Source of the DNA: Sodiomyces alkalinus F11
Lineage: Eukaryota > Ascomycota > Sordariomycetes > Glomerellales > Plectosphaerellaceae
Length of the DNA stretch: 64,000 bases
NCBI RefSeq assembly: GCF_003711515.1
Contig: NW_021167081.1
Location: 976,836 to 1,040,835 of the forward strand
Reading direction: 5' to 3'
Under the pieces are notes generated by a model that was not told the DNA's origin, did not search any database, and worked only from the letters and a program-made list of their open reading frames with translations. Of this stretch, positions 35,834 through 45,850 are shown piece after piece; the first letter of the stretch is position 1, and each line of letters starts with the position of its first letter. Both the position numbers and the translations under genes were made by a program.

Positions 35834-36160
35834 TTACTCTGGTGCTTCGATATCAATTTCCAGGCCATCAGTCAGTCGCACGGCAACCGACAGCGTTTTA
35901 TTACGAAGTAGTACTTCGTAGGGACTTCTTCTCCCCGAGTCGAAGGCGGTGAACTCGACCCCTGTGCTACCATATTGCGTAGTCGTTTCGATAGGCTGGA
36001 TAAGAAGCTTATCGTTGTAATGCGACCCACTGTCTCCCCATAGTGGGGTGAAAAGTTCTGGCTGGGACAGTGATAAGTCGGCAGAATCGGCCCTGCAGGA
36101 AAGAAAAAGACTGGGAAAAAATTTCTGGCCAAAGCTCTCGAGTTGCGCTTCACCCGACAT
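35834..36160 (-). CDS. Doubtful small ORF, hypothetical
   Basis: An uninterrupted frame from ATG 36160 gives 108 residues (start MSGEAQLESFGQKF, end LSVAVRLTDGLEIDIEAPE). The C-terminal half reads like folded protein (KLLIQPIETTTQYGSTGVEF). A strong pyrimidine-rich acceptor-like site (CTTTCCTGCAG) lies at about 36094-36104, so the first part may instead be an intron and the real start may be elsewhere. No family was recognised. It is divergent from FPR4, with about 150 bases between starts. Confidence 0.35.
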   Translation of the reverse strand: MSGEAQLESFGQKFFPSLFLSCRADSADLSLSQPELFTPLWGDSGSHYNDKLLIQPIETTTQYGSTGVEFTAFDSGRRSPYEVLLRNKTLSVAVRLTDGLEIDIEAPE

Positions 36161-36306
36161 CTTCTTCCATTTCCCATCCCTACCTCGTGCCCACCCTTCT
36201 CTTTCCTCTGCGCGCACATCGGGTTAACACATATCAACTCTTAAGATCTCTTCTTTAGTCCCGAATTAGTTCAAGAATCCCCATTCTTCACTTTATCTCT
36301 ACCGCA

Positions 36307-37995
36307 ATGGCCCCCCAACCCGTTGCCCTCTATGGGCTCGAGATCCCCCCCGGCGTTTTGGTCCCGGCCGCGCCTGATTTCCCGGCTTCTGTAAGTATCG
36401 GAATGCATTTGCTCTGCTCTTTGCCAATTGCGATGCTTGTTCAATTCTTGGCTAACAGGGCATGCAGTTCCACATTACCATGGCTGCCGTCGACCCTACC
36501 GAGCAGCCGGAAGCCGACGAAGATGGCAACGTTCCTTCTGTCCCCCGCTCCACCCTTCGTCTTGTCAAGCAGCGCCTCGGTGATGACCTCGATGATGACG
36601 ACGAGGTTGATGAGGAGTACATGAGGGCGCTCATCGCCGCCTCTGGTGATGATTCTGAGGACGAGTCTGACGACGAGGCCAACGGTGGACCCAGCGACCC
36701 TTCCAAGAAGAAGAAGGGCACCGCCCAGCTCCTCGAGGCCCTCAAGAACGCCCAGGACGATGAGGACTCGGAGGATGAGGAGATGACCGATGCCAAGCCC
36801 AACGGCACCAAGTCCGACAAGAAGGGCAAGGCAAAGGCCTCGAATGATGACGAGGAAGAGGAGGACAGTGACGACGACGACGACGAAGATGGCGCCGACC
36901 TGGAGCAGTATGTTATCTGCACACTTGACACCGAGAGGGTAAGTACACATTGTCCCGCATAGCAGCATATACTCTTTCTCCGGAATGGCTCGCTAACCAG
37001 CTCCCCCCGCAGAACTATCAACAGCCCCTGGACCTCCATGTCGGTGAGGGTGAGAAGGTTTTCTTCATTGTCAACGGTACTCATACCGTCCACCTCACCG
37101 GCAACTACGTTGTCGATGACGAAGAGGAAGATGATGAGGACGAGGACGAGGACGATGAGGACCTCTACGACATGGCGTCGGACGAGCTCTTGGGTGGCGA
37201 GCTAAGCGACGATGAGAGCGACGAGCTCGACGGTGTCGAGAACCCCCGCGTCACTGAACTCGAGTCGGACGAGGAGGAGGCTCCCAAGCTGGTTTCTGTC
37301 GGTGAGAAGAAGAACAAGAAGAAGCGTGCGGCCGAGGAGGCTGACGGCCTCGACGAGCTCATCACCAAGGATGAGGAGTCCAAGCTCTCTAAGAAGCAGC
37401 TGAAGAAGCTGAAGAACAACAAGGGCGAGGCTGTCCCGGCCGAGGAAGGCAAGGGCAAGTCGGACAAGAAGGTCCAGTTCGCTAAGAACCTGGAGCAAGG
37501 TCCCACTGGCTCGGGCGAGAAGGCCAAGTCCGGCAAGGCTGCCTCGGGCGTTAAGGTTGTCCAAGGCGTCACTATCGACGACCGCAAGGTCGGGGAAGGC
37601 CGCGTTGTCAAGAACGGCGACACGGTTGGGGTGCGCTACATTGGCAAGCTTCAGGACGGCAAGGTCTTCGATGGTAAGTCCCTATACTACCTACCTACCT
37701 AGGCTTACTATTCCCCCTATCTCTCTTCTCTTTCTTTCTCTCTTTTTTTCCCTTTTTTTTTCCGAAACTAACTTGTTTTATTTTCACAGCCAACAAGAAG
37801 GGCAAGCCTTTCTCTTTCAAGGTCGGCAAGAACCAGGTCATCAAGGGCTGGGACATCGGTGTCCTGGGAATGAGCGTCGGCAGTGAGCGCCGTCTGACCA
37901 TTCCTCCCCATCTGGCCTACGGCTCCAAGGGTCTGCCCGGCATTCCGGCGAACAGCACTCTGGTGTTCGACGTCAAGCTGCTGGAGATCAAGTAA
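36307..37995 (+). CDS. FPR4: Nucleolar FK506-binding prolyl isomerase (FPR3/FPR4 type)
   Basis: Four exons (36307-36390, 36468-36938, 37013-37673, 37790-37995) give 473 residues. The N-terminal nucleoplasmin-like domain ([11 protein letters not shown], then ATLRLV-type [11 protein letters not shown]) is followed by acidic blocks and a Lys-rich region, and then a C-terminal FKBP domain ([62 protein letters not shown]). The domain order is that of yeast Fpr3/Fpr4, histone chaperones and proline isomerases acting on H3/H4 tails and rDNA silencing in the nucleolus. Residues of the FKBP pocket (Tyr, Asp, Trp, Tyr) are present. The last intron has a long pyrimidine tract. Confidence 0.95.
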
Positions 37996-39545
37996 ACGAG
38001 CTCGCTACCCTCCTCACCTGAGCCGCGTCGGTCCGTTGGGTCCCTTGGCCTGATTGTCGACGCAGCAATGTGCTGTATTCTACATGCCAAGAGAGCAAGG
38101 CACCGTCGGATCGGAGGGCTGGGTCTTGTCGACGTTCAATCGGAACTCGACCTCAAGCTCCGGCCGCCGTACGATCCGCACCTGTCTCCTACCTGGCTCC
38201 TATGAACTTGGTTTTTGGTCTGGTTTCGTCTCGTTCCACTTAATTGTTAGGTTTGCCCCATCATTCAGGAACAAGAGGACCGCTGGGTACGCCTCAACCT
38301 CACCTACTCTTTACGAAATGCCGTGTCGAAGAGTCTCCGACCTTGCGGCAATCTGCGAGGATCCGTGCATCCCCCCCCAAGATCCCTTTGGTGGACGGAC
38401 ATGGTGCTGAGCGGGAAGCAGATTGTGTTGGAATGGGATGACGAGGCGAGGTTTCCGCATTGCATTGGACGGCGTCGGGGAGAAAAAATATTAGGCTTTC
38501 CTTTCTTTGTTTTTCTTTGGTTATAATCGCCTCAGTAAGAAGGATGGATTTCATCTATGGTATTGCTGCTGAACTACCTGAGGGTCCTCCGTTCTGTTAC
38601 CAGAGGCTATGTATGTACGTACTTCAGGACGCAATATGCGCAGACTGCTCAGTAAGGTATTGAATAAGGGATTGTCCATATGTCTTTAACATGCCCAACA
38701 CCTGTGCAATGACTATTGGCCCCAGCATTCTGCAAAGTCAGCGAAGACCATTAGTGGTGAGCAGGTTCCGTTTATTATAGCTGGTCGCGTGGCTGCGGTG
38801 GCCAGAGTCTATGGGTGCGGATCTGTTGTATTATTCGGCGCAAGTGGTATCATATATCCAGACAAGGTGGACTTGGAAGGGCCGATAAACTAAGGTAACT
38901 GATGGGCCAGGAACATGGGCCAAGTCGTTCCCTGGAAGCAACCAGCAATACTTTTTGGGAAGGACTCAACTACAAGACCCCTATCTTTCCCCATGGCGCG
39001 GTGTGGCGAGATGAATTAGGGTTCAAGGGGTGTCTACTGCTCCCGAACCCCTGAGCCCCTGAACCCCTGAACCCCTGAACCCCTGAACCCCTGAACCCTC
39101 TACCTGAGTTGTTCCTGCCTTGTCTAGGTACCTTACCTATACCTAAGGTATCTAGTCCTCCCCAAGGTCATTAGGGTATTTGATACGCCATCCACTTTAC
39201 ATCCTCACGGTAGACGCCTGCCTCCTTGCTTCACTCCCCCTTCTTACTGTGTACCTATATATTTCTCTTTCCACCAATATATACTCTACTCTTCCTCTCT
39301 TGCTCACCCCCCATAGCTTCTCCTCTCCCCTTCATTAGCAGACTTCAATATCGCCTCGTAAGCTGGGAGCAGGACTCTGGCTAGCTTGAACCTCCGTCTT
39401 TCGTTTTCAATGACCATTTCCAGTTCACGATAGTCCTTCAGACTCTATTCAGTCCCCTTCGTCATCCTTTCTACGGGCCCCGGAAACGAGGTCTCTCCCC
39501 AGTGACTAGCACTTATCTACCTAGCCCAGTTGATCCATTTCGATC
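37996..39545. other. 1.5 kb spacer and kinase promoter
   Basis: FPR4 3' UTR followed by the promoter and leader of the interrupted kinase. It contains the GAACCCCT minisatellite (39045-39098), a GGTACCTTACC..CCTAAGGTA inverted pair (39126-39150) and a TATATA/pyrimidine-rich zone (39254-39310). No coding exon was supported. Confidence 0.55.
39045..39098. repeat. 8-base minisatellite, unit GAACCCCT
   Basis: About 6.7 tandem copies of an 8-base unit; the second copy differs (GAGCCCCT). A near-complementary GGGTTCAAGGGG lies just upstream at 39020-39031, so the region could form a hairpin. It sits about 450 bases before the kinase ATG. Confidence 0.85.
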
Positions 39546-42341
39546 ATGACCCATCGGACTCCGGTAAGTAGCCCTGGAACCGGCCGTCTCGACCCTGATT
39601 CTAGCACGAGGGACGAGTTTCTGACAGCTACTCAAAAGCCTTCCGATGGATTTACATTTTTATGCTCCGACGGGGCCTGTACAGATAGTAACCCGTCCTC
39701 AACAACAGTGCCGCGAGGTCAACTTCTCGGCAGAGCAGGACGAGCCATGAACAAGTTAAACCGCGCAATTCATCGAGGTAGCTCTTCTCTCTCTGTTTTG
39801 TGCCTTTCAGACTGGAACCCGCTTGCTGACCATCCATCGTCCTGCTACTAGCTCCCGGTTCTACGGCATTTCGGGCAACCACCGCGGCTCAAGTTACCCC
39901 GTCGGGGCAGAGAGACACCGCGAAAAAGAAGTCGGGCATTCTCAGCCCGTTGGCACAGCCATTCCCCTTCTTCCGCCAGCTCCAAAGTAGCAAGGATCAC
40001 CCGTCGCCTCCGCTTGACCTGTACCCGATCGAAGTCAAGGTCCGAGCTATAGAGAAGGCCGCATTGGCCAAAATCTTCTTCGAGACTTACTACAATGAGC
40101 TTCTGGACGACCGCCCGACGTCACGCTCCGTGCGCCTCAGGAACTTCAGAGACCAACTCGATAACAATCCACTCTTGCGTCCCGAAGCAAGGGAAAGACT
40201 CGAGGCGGCCTTCTTCCACCAGGAGAGTGCTCATCTCCGGGAGTACAGGACCCTACAGTGCCAGAGTCTCAAGGCTGCCACTGGCCGTATCGAGGACGGC
40301 CGTGGTCCCTGTTTGCAGAACTACAAGAGCATCAAGATTCTCGGCAAAGGAAGCTTTGGCGTCGTAAAACTGGCGCGGGAAATCCGTCAAACCCAGACGA
40401 CGAACGATTATGGACTTGGTGGAAAACTGTTCGCCGTGAAGGTTATCAAAAAATCGGACATGATTCGGGGTTGCCAGGAAGGCCACCTGCGTGCGGAAAG
40501 GGACTTTCTCATTGCTTCCGAAGCCTCTCAGTGGTAAGTCTACGCCTGCCCCAAACCCCCGATGTGGTTCCCCGTGCTGAGTCGGACACTTACCCCTTCC
40601 TCAGGATCGTCCCTCTCATTGCCAGTTTCCAGGACGCCACCAGCCTGTACCTTGTTATGGATTATATGCCCGGGGGCGATTTCTTGGGGTTCCTCGTTCG
40701 CGAGAACATGTTGAATGAGAATGTTGCGCGCCATTACGTTGCCGAGATGATCGTCTGCGTGGAAGAGGCCCACCGGCTCGGCTTTATTCACAGAGACGTC
40801 AAGCCCGACAACTTCCTGATCGACGCCCGTGGACACCTGAAGATTTCCGACTTTGGACTGGCCTTCGACGGGCGATGGCCTCACGACAAGTTGTACTACC
40901 AATGGCATCGCGAGTCTTTGCTACGGAAGCTGGGTATCAAGCTCGACGGCGACAGGGAGGACAGAAAGGAAAAGACTTCGAGGTCGTCCAAGCGGCGTGA
41001 GAACCGAGAGGCGAACCGCCGGCATGCGCTGCCGCCCGCCCTCCAGGCCAGCGCGAGTTCCGAAACTTAGGGAGGGATTCCGCTGGTTGGACACCTGCTT
41101 GACTGGCGGGCTACCCGGAATCGCTCCTTTGCACAGTCAGTCGTCGGCACCAGCCAGTACATGGCCCCAGAAGTAATCGACGGAGACGAGTACGATGGAC
41201 GATGCGACTAGTGGAGTATTGGCATCATCCTGTTCGAGTGTCTGTACGGCCATACTCCTTTTCTCGATGTAAACGGTCGGCGCCAGACCAAGTTAAATAT
41301 CCTGGTAAGTCGACTTCCAAGGTTGGCCATTTCGGGCCCCTGTGTGAACATGTTGGCCTCCGAGATGGACGTTTAAGCTCACATCGGCCGAAGAAGCACA
41401 ACCATACCCGTTTCTCGTTCCCCGAAGAGCCCCGGGGCATCAGTTACGAATGCCAGGACTTGATTCTGCATTTGCTGCGAGACAAGAGAGACCGCCTTTC
41501 CTCGTACAAGTACCGGGAACAAGACATCCACATGGCGTTCGACTTGGCCTTCCCTCCTTGCCAATATGTGTTTGACGAGGACGACGCCGTGGATATCAAG
41601 AGACATAGCTGGTTTAGGGGCATCGATTGGCAGAACTTGCACCGCACGCTCCCTCATTTCGTACCCTACTTGCAGAATCCCGAGGACACGCGCTACTTTG
41701 ACGAAGACGAACCCATCGCAGACTGGTCTGAATCGCTCGAGGATGATCAGCACAGCGAGCCTCCCGAGCCCCCTTGTTCGGCCAAGAAAGTGCGTCACGT
41801 CTTGCGTCGCGAGGGATTTGGGAGCAGGAGCATCAATGACTTCTTGAGCTTGATCGGGGAGCCGTTCGACTCGACCAGACTCCGCCAGATTGATCAGGTG
41901 ATCGACACGTTCGCCCGCCTCAACGAGAAGGGCAAACAGCTCCTCAAACATTACGTCCGCAAGTTCGGCCAGATGGAGCGTAAGCGGGCACGAGATATTC
42001 TCCTCCGCGACCGACGCACTCGGCGAGATGTCATGGCCATTCGGAAGCAAAAGGCGTTCACTGGGTACACGTGGAGGCGAGCACCGTCTCCGCCTCGCGT
42101 CCCGACGCTTGAAGGGTCGGTCCAGGTACCGCTAGGCTGTGATGGGAGTCAGCAGTCAGGGGTACCCTTCCGGGAACAGTTCATGTACGATGGTTACCCG
42201 CCGGCGTACGGGATGCAGCCACTGTACTGGGACGGAAATGGCCAGTGCGAGATTGCCGGGAGGCGGTGTTGGGATCCTGCTTCATACCAGCAACAACAGC
42301 CTCTGGGGAGGTCGTATTACTGGGAAAGGGGGTTTCTGTGA
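39546..42341 (+). CDS. NDR/LATS-type AGC kinase, PUK1-like, interrupted by in-frame TAG codons
   Basis: Four exons (39546-39777, 39852-40533, 40605-41304, 41397-42341) join in frame to 853 codons. An NDR-type Mob-binding region (KAALAKIFFETYYNEL) precedes the kinase domain: G-loop GKGSFGVV (about 242), AVKVIKK with Lys274, HRDVKPDN with Asp369, DFGLA (387), a kinase insert, GTSQYMAPEV (about 487-495), and a C-terminal hydrophobic motif FTGYTW (759-764). Two TAG codons interrupt it: codon 460 (41068-41070) in the insert and codon 507 (41209-41211), where it replaces the first Trp of D-W-W-S-I-G. No TAA, TGA or frameshift was found. From family knowledge, Fusarium PUK1 has TAG stops in its kinase domain that A-to-I editing turns into TGG in perithecia. 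Recoding is my inference; a young pseudogene is the alternative. The acceptor at 41396 could be one codon earlier. Confidence 0.85.
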
Positions 42342-42697
42342 GCCTTGTCCTAGAGGAGGGAACAGGGATAAAACGGCACAAAAGGGAATGCATGGCCAGT
42401 GGCAAGAAAAATGGGCCAGAAGGTTTCGAGGGATCAGATGGATCATGGGAAGCAGAACGAGGTGTCGGAAGACATGGTGTGCGATGTCTTGCTTTCTTTG
42501 TTGTCTTGTTGTAATTAGTAGCATTAGGCTATATCCTTCCTCCTTCACACGTCAACTATTTCTCCCTATCAAATGCGTCGTGTGGGTTTTCTGGGTTTTC
42601 ATGGGTGAGACAGGACAGTGGTAAGGTTTGATATGTTTATGTTTCCTACCATACTCACAATCCATCGTGATCGACTGACTGATTCCACTCCCACACT
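42342..42697. other. Convergent 3' region kinase/ISC1
   Basis: About 355 bases between convergent stops, presumably both 3' UTRs. No other feature was recognised. Confidence 0.55.
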
Positions 42698-44635
42698 TCA
42701 CCAGCCTCTTTCCCACTGCACCTTCCCGTCCTCGCCGACGACTCCGGGCCCTGCGCCCCCGGCGGCGGAAGCCTTGGCGTTTAGGATCTCCCATTCGAAC
42801 TCGCGCAGGGCACGCAGCTCAGAGCCGAAGAAGAGCAGGGCCATCAGGCCGTCGACGACGCCGGCGACGAGGCCAAGGGAGCCCAATAGGAGGAGCAGGA
42901 AGTTGAAGAACCTGAGCCGGGACGGCACGAACCAGATGCCGGCGAGGGAAGCGAGCCAGAGGGCGAACCAGACGAAGAAGTGCGCGGCGCGGAGGCGGCG
43001 CTGGGATTGCTCGCGGCGGACGTAGGCGCGGATGGTGGACAGGACGTCGTCGTAGGCGCTGCTGGGGAGCGGGGCGTTGTCTTGGTGGGCTGGGTAGTGG
43101 GTGGGGTCTAGTTGGAGGTCGAGGTCCGACTCGCTGGCGAGTTCCGGGGCGGGGGTTAGGGGGGCGGAGAGGGGACGGGATTGTTGGGGTGGGCGGCGTT
43201 GGACTGCGTGGCGGTGAGAGGAGCGCGGGTTGTTGTTTTCGGACTGTGAGGCGTCTCGGTCGTGAGTTGGCGGGTGGTCGGATTGCGAGCCCGTTTCGCT
43301 TGCCGTGGGGCTCTGGAGGTATGAGGTTACGTTGTCGATGGCGGCTGTACCGTGGGCTACTTTGGTTGTCCCTGTCCCGGCTTGCGGCCTTGTCGGAGGG
43401 TCGTCTCGTGTTTGAGGCGAACGTCGTTGGTTGGACGAGGTGTGGTAGGCGATGGTCACTTCGACGGAGAAGTGGTCGCTCAGGGAGCAGCCGAGACGGG
43501 GATGAGGCTCAACCATGCCGACTTTGGCGGACTTGACGACCCAGCCGGTCCTCGTCGAGGCACCGTCCCGGGCATTTCCGTGCCTGCGGGAGGGCGAGGT
43601 TGCGCGCTGGCCGTCGGCGACGAATACGTAATCGAGACGCTTGCCCTTGGGGTCCAGGGCGTGAGGCGGGACGGCGTAAGGATCAGAGCCGGACTTCTTC
43701 TTGGAGGAGAGGCGGCGCTGCTGGTCGGCGGACCAGCGCCAAGTGCAGTAGACGCTGTCGGAGGTGGCGCCGTTTTCGAGAAGGTTGAAGTCGGCGGTGG
43801 GGACGGGCCGGCGGCGAGCTCGTTCGAGGGGGTCGTCCGGGGTGCCGAGGGAACTGTCCGGGTGGAGGAGGCGCCAGGCGTCGCGAACGAGGGTGGCGTG
43901 GGCGGTGATCAGGCGGTGGGGCAAGGAGGCCGGTCGCATATTGAAGTCGCCCAGGCCAAGCACGAGATGGCCGCGCTCGGTGGCGCCTCGGAGGAGTTTG
44001 GACATTTCCCAGGACTGAGCGAGGCGGTGACAGAGGTATGAGTCTTCGTAGGGTGCATGGGTCTTTTAGAGTCGGCGCTACAAGTCAGTACGCGATGCAT
44101 CGCAGACCTTTGGTGTAGTGGTGGAGAGGTGGGGGGAGAAAGGGCGAAGGACGAAGGGGGAAGGGGTTTTAAGTGAGGACCATTCTGGGTTACGAACATG
44201 AGTGTTGAAGACCTCGATTATGTCCTTGGGGCCGGGACCATATCGAATCTTTGCGCAAGCGATGCCTTTGCCAACGTACCAGTCGCCGCGCCAGAAAGCG
44301 GTAGGACGGCCATTGAGGGGGTAGCGGAGCATGGTGCTCTCCTCGATGGGCCAGTGCGAGAGGATGGCGAGGCCGCCGCCGAAGGGCCCGCTGAAGTAGA
44401 ACTTCCCATAAGGGAGGATACTGCGGGTTTCGCGACGGACGGTCTCGTAGTCCTCCTGGGTGAAGCACTCTTGGAGGGCGACTATGTGAGGCCTAGGGGC
44501 GGCAGAGGCGATGCGACGGCCGATCTCGGTGAGACGTTCATCGCGGAGCTTTGAGATGAACTTGAGGCCCCAGCAGTTGAGAGTGATGATGTTGATTTCG
44601 GTGGGCAACGTTATCCCCATTGTCGCATGGGGCAT
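42698..44635 (-). CDS. ISC1: Inositol phosphosphingolipid phospholipase C (neutral sphingomyelinase)
   Basis: Two exons (44635-44198 and 44062-42698; intron 135 bases) give 600 residues. The endonuclease/exonuclease/phosphatase fold is clear: LNCWGLKFISKLR, ALQECFTQEDY, GGGLAILSHWPI, FNTHTHAPYEDSY across the splice, LVLGLGDFNM, RLDYVFVADG and SLSDHFSVEV, with the Glu, Asp and His residues that bind Mg. A low-complexity insert (about residues 380-480) precedes two C-terminal membrane segments (FFVWFALWLASLAGIWF and FFNFLLLLLGSLGLVAG), as in Isc1. The enzyme cleaves the headgroup of complex sphingolipids to give ceramide at ER or mitochondrial membranes. A second ATG at 44620 is an alternative start. 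Confidence 0.93.
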
Positions 44636-45482
44636 AGAGCTTTGTGAGATTTGTGAGAAGACTTGGCGATTTGAAGGTCTGAGTTGCAGGTGCGATGTAA
44701 TACAGGAGAGGAGGAGAAGGGGTCGGAGAAACGAGGTGGACCGTGGGACGGGCGCCAGATGGCAGATGCGTTCGTACTAGCCGGTACACCAACTCTTGGA
44801 CGAGGATAAGGGAACAGTGCCTTTGTCAGTTCCGATATTACACTGAGACCTCGGTGGACCGAAGAGCGGCGACACGAAGTGTACGAAGTTCACGAATCAC
44901 ATAATACATCACGATGTACGGATTTGGTGGACGGCGGCGGAGTACACAGTACGTATTAGGTATAATATGTATAATACATACCGTGCAGCCGTCGGGGTGT
45001 CGTGCATGACGAGGCTGAGGCTGTTACACGTACTATCAAGGACCTCCTATTGGTGAGTATGTGGGCAGTGTATTTTAAACTTCCTAGTCCTTGTTCTCAT
45101 AGGACGCCCCACTAAAGTGTTGACGCGACAGACCACGAACTTCTCAGCCTCGTCCACCACCGTGACCGGACCATTTACCACCCTTCAAACACGCTCATGA
45201 TCATATGCAGTGACTCAACAAACCACGACTTGAATCAACCCTTCCACCTCTGTCTTCTGTCACCCCGATTTATGTTTACTTTTGGGATCGACCTTTCTGA
45301 ATCAAGTAAACAAAACGCCCCTTCGACACTCTGTTTTGCTTTCCTCTATCCCCACGATCCGTCGTCTGGGCATCGGTCAAACGTCCATCTCATCCAACCT
45401 TTCTCGAACGCACCGCTTTGTCCGCCCCCATCCGCCTATCTAGATTGTTACGGCCATTCCAGTCTCCTCCCGACACAGACAA
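44636..45482. other. Divergent promoter region ISC1/SWD3
   Basis: About 850 bases. It contains AT-rich ATAATACATA-type sequence at about 44900-44985. No coding exon was recognised. Confidence 0.55.
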
Positions 45483-45807
45483 ATGGACGACTTGGATCTC
45501 CCCGATGCTCCTCCCCTTCCTGAGCCGGTACCCAAACGTCGAAGGGTCGCGACGGCTCGCACAAGTCTCAGCTCCGTCCCCCGCTACAGCTCGCCCGACG
45601 AGCTTACAACAGATATTAGGGAAACCGCCGCTACTCGCCGCATCTCCATTAGGCGAGGGAGGCTCAGCAGATCCCCGCCAGGCCGATCCAGCGAAGATGA
45701 GCTCAACGGTGCATTCTACTCCCCTCCCCCCAGGTCAACGTCTCCCGGTCGCTCCAGACCAAAGTCGTCCAGGCCAAAGCCACAGTCGAGGTCTAGGTCA
45801 AAGTTAA

Positions 45808-45850
<43 letters not shown>

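Noticed and set aside
39564..39569. Canonical GTAAGT shortly after the kinase ATG as a first intron
   Set aside because: No acceptor downstream restores the frame; the unspliced frame reads to 39777 and joins exon 2 correctly.
43352..44041. 229-codon plus-strand ORF opposite ISC1
   Set aside because: Shadow of the ISC1 frame; no motifs of its own.
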